NCBI GenBank assembly: GCA_035762175.1
Contig: DASTPP010000201.1
Coordinates: 47,063 to 111,062, forward strand
From: DASTPP01 sp035762175
GTDB lineage: Bacteria > Myxococcota_A > Polyangia > Polyangiales > Polyangiaceae
Length of the DNA stretch: 64,000 nucleotides
Direction of reading: 5' to 3'
A model generated the notes under the pieces. It was not told the origin of the DNA. It made no database searches and saw nothing but the letters and a program-made list of their open reading frames with translations. Both the position numbers and the translations under genes were made by a program. Positions 44,154 through 52,070 of this stretch are shown here, piece by piece (the first letter of the stretch is position 1; the number at the start of each line of letters is the position of its first letter).

Positions 44154-45605
44154 TCAGGCCCAGGCCCGACGGACGTCGGCGTAGTAGCTGCGGAAGAAGG
44201 GCACCATCGTCGCGCGATCGCTCTCGACGATCGCCAAGAGCTCGGGCGGCAAGATGAACTCTTCTTCGCCGAGCGCCTCGTAGAGAGAATCGAGCATCTG
44301 CTTATAAAACCTCGGGAAGGCGCGGTGCCAACCGATCTTCGGCAGCCCGATGCCGTGCTCCCAGCCCATCGCCATGTAGTGCTTGAGCGCCTCCGAGCGC
44401 GCTTCTTCGAGGGTGTAGAGCGAGATGGGCTTGCGCTCGGGCAGGAAGCGGTCCTCGAAGAGGCCCGGCCCGCCGGCGAGGCGCTCGGCCAGGTGTCGGC
44501 CGAGGAGGGGGGAGAGAAAGAGGCCGTCGCGGTACGTGCCGGTGAGCAGCCACAGGCCTTCGAGGGAGGTCGGGCCGATCAGCGGGCAGGTGTCGACGGT
44601 GACGGGCCGGTTGCCCGTCTGCCACGCGACGAGCTGGGCCGCGCAGAGGTCTTGGTCGAGCTGCTCGAGGACGCACTCGAGGAGGAAGTACATGTCGGCG
44701 GGCGAAGTGCGCAGCATCGGCCGGGCGAAGAGCGTGTTCGTCGCGCCGAAGTAGAGCAGGTTGCCCCCGCGCGGCACCCCGTGCAGGCCGCAGGCGAAGG
44801 CGCGGTTCGGCGTCCGCACGACGTGCTGCAGCGAGGGCCTCGGCGCCTCGAGCAGCAGAGAGGTCCCGCCGCCCGAGAAGATGCGCGGGATGCGGCGGGC
44901 GAGGTCGGGGACCTCGTCGAGGATCGCTTGCGTCCCGACGCCCGCGGCGAGCACGATCTGCGGGGCCTCGATCGTGCGCCCGTCCGCGAGCCGGACCCCG
45001 GCGACGCGCCCGCCGCGGACGTCGAGCGCCTTCGTCGTGCCGTCGACGAGCGAGAGCGCGGCAGACCGCTCGACCAGCGAGGCGAGCGCGCTCAAGAGCC
45101 GGCCGGCGTCGACCGACCCCTCGCGGGGCAGGAAGAGCGCTCGCGACGGGCGGCAGTCTTCGGCCGGGTTCAGGCCGGGCACGCGGTTCGGATCGAGCTC
45201 TTCGAAGGGCTCGTCGGCCTCGCGCAGCGCCTGCCGGATCGCGGCGTAATTCTCGTCTTCGATCGTGCCGGACTTCGCGTTGCTGAACACGACCGTGCCC
45301 GGGGTGATGTCGACCCGGTCGCCAGCGGGCAGCTCGGCGTTGATGCCCTCGAGCCAGGCGGGCCAGAGGCGCGCGGCGAGGGCGGCCTTCGCCAGCTTGG
45401 CCCGCCCCGCCTCGGTGCGCAGCAGCGGCGCGGTCACTTCGCCGTAGCAGCCCAGCATCGCCCCGGCCGCCCCGGACGCGCCGCCGGGGCGCCCCGAGGG
45501 GCCGACGACGGCGACCCGCAGGCGGGGGTCGCGCAACGAAAGGGCCCACGCGGTCGACAGGCCCAGCACGCCGTTTCCGGCGACCACGACGTCATAGGTG
45601 CTCAT
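44154..45605 (-). CDS. FAD-dependent amine/amino-acid oxidase-like oxidoreductase (DAO family)
   Basis: A 483-aa enzyme from ATG 45605, directly behind GGGAGGAG. N-terminal dinucleotide-binding motif VVVAGNGVLGLSTAWALS (GxGxxG). It shows the DAO-family pattern of glycine/sarcosine oxidases: GGASGAAGAM near the start, a substrate-domain region, APQIVLAAGVGTQAI, and the second FAD-contact segment WLLTGTYRDGLFLSPLLGRH. It probably oxidises a C-N bond with O2. Last gene of the RiPP-like cluster, 88 bp after the methyltransferase, so a role in tailoring the peptide is inferred. Confidence 0.83.
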   Translation of the reverse strand: MSTYDVVVAGNGVLGLSTAWALSLRDPRLRVAVVGPSGRPGGASGAAGAMLGCYGEVTAPLLRTEAGRAKLAKAALAARLWPAWLEGINAELPAGDRVDITPGTVVFSNAKSGTIEDENYAAIRQALREADEPFEELDPNRVPGLNPAEDCRPSRALFLPREGSVDAGRLLSALASLVERSAALSLVDGTTKALDVRGGRVAGVRLADGRTIEAPQIVLAAGVGTQAILDEVPDLARRIPRIFSGGGTSLLLEAPRPSLQHVVRTPNRAFACGLHGVPRGGNLLYFGATNTLFARPMLRTSPADMYFLLECVLEQLDQDLCAAQLVAWQTGNRPVTVDTCPLIGPTSLEGLWLLTGTYRDGLFLSPLLGRHLAERLAGGPGLFEDRFLPERKPISLYTLEEARSEALKHYMAMGWEHGIGLPKIGWHRAFPRFYKQMLDSLYEALGEEEFILPPELLAIVESDRATMVPFFRSYYADVRRAWA

Positions 45606-45693
45606 ATGCTCCTCCCGCGGGCGGTCTCGGGCGCGGCGGCCCGGCCCCGCCACCACGTCTCGCGCCGCCCGGCCGGCTCGGCCCGAAGGGGCC

Positions 45694-46509
45694 TCACGCG
45701 TCGCGGCGGAACCAAGCGGCGTAGCCCCGCCGCCACGCCCGAAAGTAGTCGCTGTCGTGCTCCGGCGCGATCGCCACGTCGTCTTTGCGGATGCGCGACG
45801 CCACGTAGCCGAGGTTGGCCATCGCCCGCTCGATGAGGTCGGCCCCCAACACCACGGAGAAGCCGCAGTCGGGGTACCGGTTGTAGCGATAGTTGAGGCT
45901 GTTCGTCATGACGGCGGGGACGACGCGCGCGCCGTCCACCCCGTCGTTCATCGTGTCGACGAGGACGAGCCGGGGCTCGAGGTACGCCATGCCCTCGAGC
46001 AGCGAGAAGGGGTGCGCCGAGTGGTAGAGGACGCCGGCGCAGACGATGACGTCGAACGTGCCCGGGGGCAGGCGAAAGAGGGCGCGGTGCATGTCGTCGT
46101 GCACCACCTCGACCGCGCCCGGGAGCACGGCCCGCAGGGCCGGGAGGCAGCGCGGGTTGTTCTCGACGACCGTGGTCGACCTCGCGTACCGGCCGATCGA
46201 CCGGGTCAGCCCCCCCGTGTGGGCCCCGAGCTCGAGCACCGCGCGGCCGCGGAAGTGCGCCTCGAAGTCGTCGATCAGGCGCCCCCTTCGCGCGGGCGTG
46301 GCGTCGGCGTGGTCTTGCTTTTCGAAGACGAATTCGAACTCTGAATGCCATTCGTCGAGCGGCGAGACGCCGACGTCTTCGGGCCCGGCGTCGAGCCAGG
46401 CATAGGAGACGCCGCCCTGCCGGCAGTCGAGGACGACGGCGGCCTTGCCGGCGTCGCGCTTCGGGCGCCAGATCTCGCCCGGCCTCGGCGGTTCGCAAGA
46501 GTCGGACAT
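45694..46509 (-). CDS. SAM-dependent methyltransferase of the RiPP-like cluster
   Basis: A 271-aa class I methyltransferase. Motif I is VLELGAHTGGLT, followed by an acidic strand end STTVVENN (motif II), VEVVHDDMHRAL and the motif IV-like FDVIVCAGVLYHSAHPFSLL. The N-terminal 60 residues (EIWRPKRDAGKAAVVLDCRQ) are an extra domain. The last third has aromatic-rich segments (NSLNYRYNRYPDCGFSVVLG) that may bind substrate. It follows the precursor gene across a strong stem-loop and precedes the FAD oxidase. Confidence 0.85.
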   Translation of the reverse strand: MSDSCEPPRPGEIWRPKRDAGKAAVVLDCRQGGVSYAWLDAGPEDVGVSPLDEWHSEFEFVFEKQDHADATPARRGRLIDDFEAHFRGRAVLELGAHTGGLTRSIGRYARSTTVVENNPRCLPALRAVLPGAVEVVHDDMHRALFRLPPGTFDVIVCAGVLYHSAHPFSLLEGMAYLEPRLVLVDTMNDGVDGARVVPAVMTNSLNYRYNRYPDCGFSVVLGADLIERAMANLGYVASRIRKDDVAIAPEHDSDYFRAWRRGYAAWFRRDA

Positions 46510-46527
46510 GGGACGGTGCCTCGGGGG

Positions 46528-46579
46528 GCCCGCCGCGCCCTCCCCTTCGACGGCCCGTCGGAGGCGGGGCGCGGCGGGC
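46528..46579 (-). terminator. Strong stem-loop between precursor gene and methyltransferase
   Basis: A perfect 13-bp stem (GCCCGCCGCGCCC at 46528-46540 with GGGCGCGGCGGGC at 46567-46579) encloses a smaller CGACG-GGC-CGTCG hairpin. No U-run follows, so it is more likely an attenuator or RNA-stability element than a full intrinsic terminator. Confidence 0.7.
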
Positions 46580-46582
46580 GGT

Positions 46583-48214
46583 TCAGCGGGCCGAAGGCGT
46601 CGGGCTCACCCCTGCTTCTTCGGCGCGGCCGAGACGACGTAAGGGGGCCACCACTTGCGCTCGTCGCTCGAGCCGCAGGTCACGTTCGGCGCCTGCAGCG
46701 TCTGCTTCTCGGCCACCAGGGTCTTCACCGTCTCCAACCAGTTCGACTCTTTGCTCATGATGGTCCTCCGATCGAGGGTGTTGGGGTTGTTCGACGAGGT
46801 TACTGCGAACAAGACTGTCGAGCCCGGAGCCCAGCTGGCGGCGCGCTTCGTCGGGGTTTACCCGACCGCCGACGACGTCGAGGTAGGCCTGCTCGAGCTC
46901 GGCGGGCGTGCGGCCGTCGCTGAGCTCGAAAATGAGCCAAGCGTTCAGATCGAGCCAATGGACCTTTCGCGCCGAGGGCGCGAACACCATCAGGCATTCG
47001 CCCCGCTCGACGGGCCGCGTGCGCAGGCCGGCGGCCTTCTGGTACCTCGCGCCGTCGTGGTGGCGGGGCGGCGGCTCCGGCCCGCCGAAGACCTCGCGGT
47101 CGACGGGCTCGAGCGAAGCGCCCAGCCAGCGCACGAGGTCGCGGCCCTCGGGCGAGAGCAGGTGAGACCACGCGCCCCGCAGCCGCCCCCCGAGGTAGCG
47201 CGCGCGGTCGACCGAGCGCCCGAAGCGCGACGCGCCTTCGTTGTTGACGACCGACATCGCGTGCGGGCGCGTCACGTAGCTCGCCGGATCACCGAAGCGC
47301 TCGACCAGCCGGGGCTCGGCCGAGAGCGCCGCGGCCTTGAAGAGCGAAAGGTGGACGTAGACGTGATACGCGAAGACGGCGCGGACGATGGACCAGCGGA
47401 CGTCGCGCCAGGGCACCTGAACCGTCTCGGCCGGCTCGGCCGCCAGGGCGACCGAGCGCGCGGCGTCGAAGAGCTTCATGTGCAGCCCCTCGTGCAGCAG
47501 GCACCCGGCGACGTCCCAGGGGTTGCCGAGGTCGTCGAGGGACAGAAAGACCGTCGAAGGCGTCAAGTCGCCGCCGGCGGCCGACAAGACCGTACCCCCC
47601 TCGAGGCGGGCGCTGAGCAGCGCGATGGCGTCGACGTGCCGCAGCGCCGACGCGCCCGAGTGCGGCAAGAGCGTCGAGAGTAGCTCGATCGAGTCGGCGA
47701 GCACCCCCCGCGAGCGGGCGTCCGGCGTCAGCAGGGCCCCGCCGCCCTTGGCCCCGTCGGCGAAGATGCCGTCGAACGTCGCGCGGAGCGCGTCGGCGTA
47801 GGGGTCGCCGGGGCGGCCCACGTCCCAGAGCCACTTCGGCTCTTCGGGGCCGACGCGTTCGTGCGCCGACAAGCGCGATTCGCAGAGGCCGCGCGGCAGC
47901 GCCTCGAGGGCCAGCGGCAAGAGCTCTTCGAGCCGGTGGGGCGGGGCGAGCGTGCCCGCCTCGAGGTCGGAGAAGGCCCGCTCGAGCGCGAGCCGCACCA
48001 GCGGGTCGAAGAAGACGCGGCGGGCGCCCTCGTCGCTCAGCCGCTCGACGGCCCGCGCGACGCGCTCGACCGCGGGCAGGCGCTCGGCGAAGAGCTCGAC
48101 GCCGAAGCGATAGCGGGCCAGCACCTTCGCGAGAATTCTCGCCGAGTCCCCGAAGCTGGGGTGGGCCGACAGCGCCAGGTCGGCGGCGCGTACGACGCTC
48201 GCATCGTTCGTCAT
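46583..48214 (-). CDS. HExxH-type peptide-modifying enzyme with PqqD-like tail (second copy)
   Basis: ATG 48214 overlaps the previous stop (ATGA). The enzyme has metal-binding HEGLH at 241-245 within NPWDVAGCLLHEGLHMKLFD, aromatic helices after it (FAYHVYVHLSLFKAA), and a conserved AMSVVNNEG segment. These match the HExxH family (TIGR04267-like), members of which act as Fe/2-oxoglutarate peptide beta-hydroxylases. Residues about 405-470 are PqqD-like (HWLDLNAWLIFELSDGRTPA), a likely leader-binding domain. Homology to the first copy stops near residue 478 (NLVEQPQ). The frame then runs 60 more codons through the precursor gene to TGA 46583; the true functional end is uncertain. Confidence 0.85.
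   Translation of the reverse strand: MTNDASVVRAADLALSAHPSFGDSARILAKVLARYRFGVELFAERLPAVERVARAVERLSDEGARRVFFDPLVRLALERAFSDLEAGTLAPPHRLEELLPLALEALPRGLCESRLSAHERVGPEEPKWLWDVGRPGDPYADALRATFDGIFADGAKGGGALLTPDARSRGVLADSIELLSTLLPHSGASALRHVDAIALLSARLEGGTVLSAAGGDLTPSTVFLSLDDLGNPWDVAGCLLHEGLHMKLFDAARSVALAAEPAETVQVPWRDVRWSIVRAVFAYHVYVHLSLFKAAALSAEPRLVERFGDPASYVTRPHAMSVVNNEGASRFGRSVDRARYLGGRLRGAWSHLLSPEGRDLVRWLGASLEPVDREVFGGPEPPPRHHDGARYQKAAGLRTRPVERGECLMVFAPSARKVHWLDLNAWLIFELSDGRTPAELEQAYLDVVGGRVNPDEARRQLGSGLDSLVRSNLVEQPQHPRSEDHHEQRVELVGDGEDPGGREADAAGAERDLRLERRAQVVAPLRRLGRAEEAGVSPTPSAR
46606..46758 (-). CDS. Candidate RiPP precursor peptide
   Basis: A 50-aa peptide from ATG 46758 with an excellent GGAGG ribosome site seven bases upstream. 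It has a leader-like helical N-terminus (MSKESNWLETVKTLVAEKQT) and a Trp/Pro/Tyr-rich C-terminal part (VTCGSSDERKWWPPYVVSAA, then PKKQG) that could be the core. Position between two HExxH-type modifying enzymes and tailoring enzymes supports the call. It lies entirely within the 3' extension of the second enzyme's open frame, shifted in frame. No family recognised; the cleavage site is unknown. Confidence 0.75.
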   Translation of the reverse strand: MSKESNWLETVKTLVAEKQTLQAPNVTCGSSDERKWWPPYVVSAAPKKQG

Positions 48215-49710
48215 GGCGACACCTCTTCGCGGGCTCGGGCCCCTTCGGAAGCCGGTACAATCATGCCACTCGCCCGCAGCTCGCCGAGCGCAGGGGCGAG
48301 CTCGACCCAGGCCCGATCGGCCCCGAGCCCCGTCGCGGCCGCGTACGCCGAGAGCACTTCGCGCTCGGTCTTGCCGTCGCAGAGCTCGAAGGCGAGCCAG
48401 GCGGCGAGGTTCAGGGTGACGATCTTTTGCGAGCCGGGCTCGAGGGCGAAGAGCGCCTCGGCCGAGGGCGAGCGGCGCAGCGGGACGCCGCGGTTATGCC
48501 GATAGCGCGCGGAGGAGGGCCCCAGGGGCGCGGGGGCCGGGGCCCGCGCCGCCGCCCCGGCCGCCGGCGGGGGCGGGCCGAGCTCGCCCGCAGGGTCGAT
48601 CGCGTCCCAGAGCCAGGCGACGAGCGAGCGCCCGACGGGCGTCAGCCGCGGGGCCAGGGGCCCCCCGAGCTGCTCGTGCAGGTGGTTCAAGCGCTCGTGG
48701 GCCTGCGAGAAGGGCGCGGTGGAGGCGTTGTTCACGACGGACATCGCGTGGGCCGGCGCTTGGTAGTCGTGCGGCGCGCCGAACTCGGCATGAAGGGCGG
48801 GCCCGAGGTGCTCGACCGCGGCGCGGAACGCCCGCATGTGCGCGTACGCGTGGTAGGCGAAGACGCAGTTCGAGAGCGCCGTCCGGCGCCCCCAGGGCAG
48901 CTCGACCGGCCCCTCGTCCGTGACGATGGCGCCGGTGCGGATGAGGTCGGAGAGCTTGAGGTGCACCCCCTCGTGCAGAATATGGCCCGCGGTGTCCCAG
49001 GGGTTCTCGAGCTCGTCGGGGTCGATGAAGATCATGCAAGGGGTGCCGTCGCCGCCGGAGCCGGTGAGCATCCGGCCGCGCGGGCCGCGGATGTTGGCGA
49101 CGGCGATCGAGTGCAGGTGCAGAAAGACGCTCTCGGCCACCCGCGGCACGAGCCGGCCCAAGAGCGAGCACGCCCGATCGAGCCGCTCGACCATGCGCGG
49201 CGTGGGGCGGATGATCTCGACGCCGCTCTCGGCGCCCGGCATGAACCCCGTGCGGATGCTCTCGCGCAGCCGGTCGAGCGTCGGCGTGGGGCCCTCCGGC
49301 AAGTCCCAGACCCACGTGCGCCGGGCGGGCCCGACCGCGAAGTCGCGCCCCATCGCTCGCCGCGCGACGCCCGGAAGGCGCCCGCCCCCCGGCGCGCCGA
49401 GCGCCTCGCCGAGCAGCCAGCCGAGCGACTCGATCGAGGCGTCGAGCGGGCCCGAAGACTCGAGCCGGCCGATCGCCGCCTCGAGCTCGGCCCGCACCAA
49501 GAGGTCGCCGAACAGCGCGTCCGCAGACGCGCCGTCGAGCCCTTCGACCCGGTCGGCGAGCCCGCGCAGCCGAGCGTCTCGACCCGCCAGGACGTCGAGG
49601 GCGAACCGGTAGCGCTCCGCCACGCGGGCGATGATTTTCGGCGACTGACCGAATTGTTCGTGCTGTTGAAGCCGCTCGTCGAGCCGCTGAATCACGTCGC
49701 TCGGCTGCAT
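48211..49710 (-). CDS. HExxH-type peptide-modifying enzyme with PqqD-like tail (first copy)
   Basis: A 499-aa protein from ATG 49710 (GAGGAG site), first gene of the cluster. The metal motif HEGVH (246-250) sits in NPWDTAGHILHEGVHLKLSD. It also has VFAYHAYAHMRAFRAAV and AHAMSVVNNAST, all paralleled in the second copy. Residues about 405-485 form the PqqD-like region (VTLNLAAWLAFELCDGKTER, then LRASGMIV). The family includes iron-dependent peptide beta-hydroxylases. Two diverged copies suggest two positions, or a complex of one active and one accessory subunit, although both retain the HExxH motif. Confidence 0.88.
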   Translation of the reverse strand: MQPSDVIQRLDERLQQHEQFGQSPKIIARVAERYRFALDVLAGRDARLRGLADRVEGLDGASADALFGDLLVRAELEAAIGRLESSGPLDASIESLGWLLGEALGAPGGGRLPGVARRAMGRDFAVGPARRTWVWDLPEGPTPTLDRLRESIRTGFMPGAESGVEIIRPTPRMVERLDRACSLLGRLVPRVAESVFLHLHSIAVANIRGPRGRMLTGSGGDGTPCMIFIDPDELENPWDTAGHILHEGVHLKLSDLIRTGAIVTDEGPVELPWGRRTALSNCVFAYHAYAHMRAFRAAVEHLGPALHAEFGAPHDYQAPAHAMSVVNNASTAPFSQAHERLNHLHEQLGGPLAPRLTPVGRSLVAWLWDAIDPAGELGPPPPAAGAAARAPAPAPLGPSSARYRHNRGVPLRRSPSAEALFALEPGSQKIVTLNLAAWLAFELCDGKTEREVLSAYAAATGLGADRAWVELAPALGELRASGMIVPASEGARAREEVSP

Positions 49711-49868
49711 GGTTGTCTCCTCGAGGCGTCAGTAACTTGTAAAACCGAGCCCCCGATCGGGCAAGCACTATTTCAAAATTGATTGAGAGACGTGTGTCGG
49801 GGTGCGAACGGACACGACCGCCCGACGGGGCCGCGCTCGGGCCCCGCGCAGGGGCGCGCCCGCGCTCA

Positions 49869-49883
49869 CTCAATTGAATTGAG
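49869..49883. promoter_or_regulatory. Palindromic operator candidate upstream of the RiPP-like cluster
   Basis: CTCAATT-G-AATTGAG is a perfect inverted repeat 160 bp upstream of the first HExxH gene. It lies in an unusually AT-rich island (49760-49940) that also holds related half-sites (ATTGATTGAG near 49777, CACAATTGG near 49908). Likely part of the cluster promoter; the regulator is unknown. Confidence 0.55.
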
Positions 49884-49992
49884 CATCGCTTTACGAGCAG
49901 ATTTTTTCACAATTGGTAGGTAATTCTACGCCCCGAGAGCACCACCGCTCGCAGCGCCGCCCCGTGGTTCACGAACCGTGACCCGGGTCGGG

Positions 49993-50366
49993 TTACCGCG
50001 TACCCGTCGCGTCCGGGTCGGTCGGCGTGCTCGAGTCGGTCGGCGCGCTCGGGTCGGTCGGCGTGCTCGGGTCGGTCGGCGCGCTCGGATCGACCGACGC
50101 CTCGGGCTCGAGCGCGCTCCGCCGCCGCGGGCGCCCCCCGAAGAGCGAGGGCATCCGCGCGTCGACGTCGCCCTCGCGCCGGCGCACGTACGCCACCGCC
50201 GTGCGCGTCGACTCGTACGCCCGCACCATCAACCGCAACGCCCGCGCCCGCGCCTACTCGTACGTGCCCGACGCCCCCGCCCCCTCGTGGCCCACCTTGC
50301 GCCGGCCGAGCCAGCGCAGCAGCTCGATGCCCTGCTTGTGCGCGCTGGCGACGTCGTCGGTCGAAT
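49993..50366 (-). pseudogene. Broken member of the same uncharacterised family as the gene at 6689-7756
   Basis: Minus-strand frame reading STDDVASAHKQGIELLRWLG, then a TAG in place of a codon (after GASGTYE), then ARALRLMVRAYESTRTAVAY, REGDVDARMPSLFGGRPRRR and a repeat tail to 49993. The C-terminal pattern (Y...R.A..F/Y....GD....PSL....RRR) parallels the intact gene at 6689-7756. The upstream part is missing. In-frame stop and truncation make it non-functional. Confidence 0.55.
50015..50104. repeat. 18-bp tandem repeat (gggtcggtcggcgtgctc)
   Basis: Four full copies start at 50015, 50033, 50051 and 50069, plus a degenerate fifth. On the minus strand they encode DPSAPT/DPSTPT hexapeptides at the end of the pseudogene. 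Confidence 0.88.
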
Positions 50367-50817
50367 TTGGCTCTCCTTCAAGGGGCCTGGCGGCCGCCCG
50401 CCCTTGGCGGGGCGGTTCGAGATCGCCCAACCTCCCCTTCTGGGCTCGGGGCGCGCTTCACCCCCTCTCGGCCCTGAACACGCCTGCCCTCCCGACCCCG
50501 GGACGCGCCCCCTTGCGTCCGAAGGTTCACTGCCGCCCGGCCGGGGGGTCGATTCAACCTGCGACGACCCTACCCCGGGACGGGTCGCTCCGCCTTGAAC
50601 TGGTCCCAGGGGGGGGGTCGAACGAATTTCTGCAACTGCCGCTCAGGCCCCCTGTCGATAGGGGCGAGGGCAGCGAACGGCCCAAGCTGGTGGCCTCGGG
50701 GGGGCGCGCCCCACGCCCGGGGTTTCGCTCGCGCGGACGGCTTTGGGGGCCACCGCGCGCGCCGACGTCGGGCCTGGGCCGGGTGGTGCCCTCCGTTCGA
50801 CCTGCAAGGAGGCAACC
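50367..50817. other. Gene-free stretch before secreted-protein gene
   Basis: About 450 bases of GC-rich sequence with several G/C homopolymer runs (for example G8 at 50610-50617). No gene or clear promoter element seen. Confidence 0.45.
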
Positions 50818-51972
50818 ATGTCATCACGCTTTCGTCAGCCTATCTTTTCGTTTTCGATCCTGTCCCTATCCTTGGCCGGGTGCGCCGCCGAGTCGCCGGC
50901 GCCCGACGGCCAGCTCGAGGGCGACGAGGCGCTGACCGCCACCGCCCAGACCGCCTTCTGCCCCGCCGGCTTCGCCTTCGACGCCTCGAGCAAGCTCTGC
51001 CTGAGCGCCACCGAGGCCGCCGGCCCCTTCGCCCCCAGCATGGTCGCCTTCTGCCGTCAGTGGGTGCCCAACCGCCCCGACGGCTCCAACTCCTGCGCCA
51101 CCGACGACGCCGGCCGCCCCAACACGCGCTGGGCGCGCTCGCTCGCGGTCGACGCGCGTCTGGCCACGCTGCAAGCCGACGGCTGCCCCAAGGGCACGAC
51201 GTTCAACGCCGGCCAGGGCTACTGCTCGGACGGGGCGAACCTGTACGGCCCGTTCACCAAGGACGACGTGGCCTTCTGCAAGAACGTCGGCGGCGGCGGC
51301 TCGGCCTGCGAGACCAACCGCATCGCCGTCGGCATGGCCAAGCCCAAGACCCCCGGCCCCGGCCCGGGCCCCGGCCCCGGCCCCGGCCCGGGCGGCTTCA
51401 ACGCCGCGGGCGAGATCGCCGTCAACGGGGCCTCCTGGGGCAAGCTCGTCATCGCCGTCGGGCACGCCGAGGGCACCCTGTCGGCCACCGGCGGCAAGCT
51501 GCAGGCCTACTTCGGCCACGGCGACTCGGGCCTGCACAACATCGGCCTCTGGAGCTGCGTGGTCTGCGGCAACCGGTCGGCGTCGGCGGCCGACCAGTAT
51601 TATTACGACACGTTCATCAAGCCGGAGGTCGGCCGCTACACGCAGGCCGCCGGCGCGCTGGCCAACCACCCGATGGTGGCCGCGGCCTTCTTCGGGCTGC
51701 TCGTGCAGAGCCCGTCCGCCGCGCTCGAGGACGCCGACGCCGACGACCTCGCCTTCATCAACCTGCTCGCCCGCGGCCAGCTCAGCGCGCCCGTCACCGA
51801 GGCGAAGCTGCTCGATTTGCTCGTGCGGTCGTGGACGGTCAACGGCGTGATGCAATGGACCGACCCCGACACCGGGTCGTTCAACGGCACCCGCGGCCGC
51901 CAAGATCAGCTCCGCCGGCTGCAGGCCTACGCCGCCTCGCTCTCGGCCCAGGGCGTGACGCCCTACCCCTGA
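50818..51972 (+). CDS. Lipoprotein with duplicated Cys-rich domain and uncharacterised C-terminal domain
   Basis: A 384-aa protein from ATG 50818 (AAGGAGG site). Lipobox LAGC. Residues about 42-175 hold two related ~50-residue units: CPAGFAFDASSKLCLSATEA...GPF...MV..C, and CPKGTTFNAGQGYCSDGANL.GPFTKDDV..C. The same pair occurs at the C-terminus of the next gene's protease. A Pro-Gly linker leads to a ~190-residue domain (ASWGKLVIAVGHAEGT, YFGHGDSGLHNIGLWSC, HPMVAAAFFGLLVQS). Its 'AEGT...YFGH.D.G..N.G' pattern loosely recalls lysozyme-like or glycosidase-like proteins, but I cannot name a family. Confidence 0.78.
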   Translation: MSSRFRQPIFSFSILSLSLAGCAAESPAPDGQLEGDEALTATAQTAFCPAGFAFDASSKLCLSATEAAGPFAPSMVAFCRQWVPNRPDGSNSCATDDAGRPNTRWARSLAVDARLATLQADGCPKGTTFNAGQGYCSDGANLYGPFTKDDVAFCKNVGGGGSACETNRIAVGMAKPKTPGPGPGPGPGPGPGGFNAAGEIAVNGASWGKLVIAVGHAEGTLSATGGKLQAYFGHGDSGLHNIGLWSCVVCGNRSASAADQYYYDTFIKPEVGRYTQAAGALANHPMVAAAFFGLLVQSPSAALEDADADDLAFINLLARGQLSAPVTEAKLLDLLVRSWTVNGVMQWTDPDTGSFNGTRGRQDQLRRLQAYAASLSAQGVTPYP

Positions 51973-52070
51973 CGTTCGCCCCTTTTCGACCGGCCCCTTC
52001 GCGCGGGGCCGGCGCGGCCCGCGCGCCCGGCCCCGTCGCCCCCCCCTTGAAAGACCTCAGGAGTTCCCCC

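Noticed and set aside
50595..52070. Long open frame joined upstream of the protease at 52071
   Set aside because: It runs out of frame through the lipoprotein gene at 50818-51972. The protease has its own ribosome site and signal peptide.
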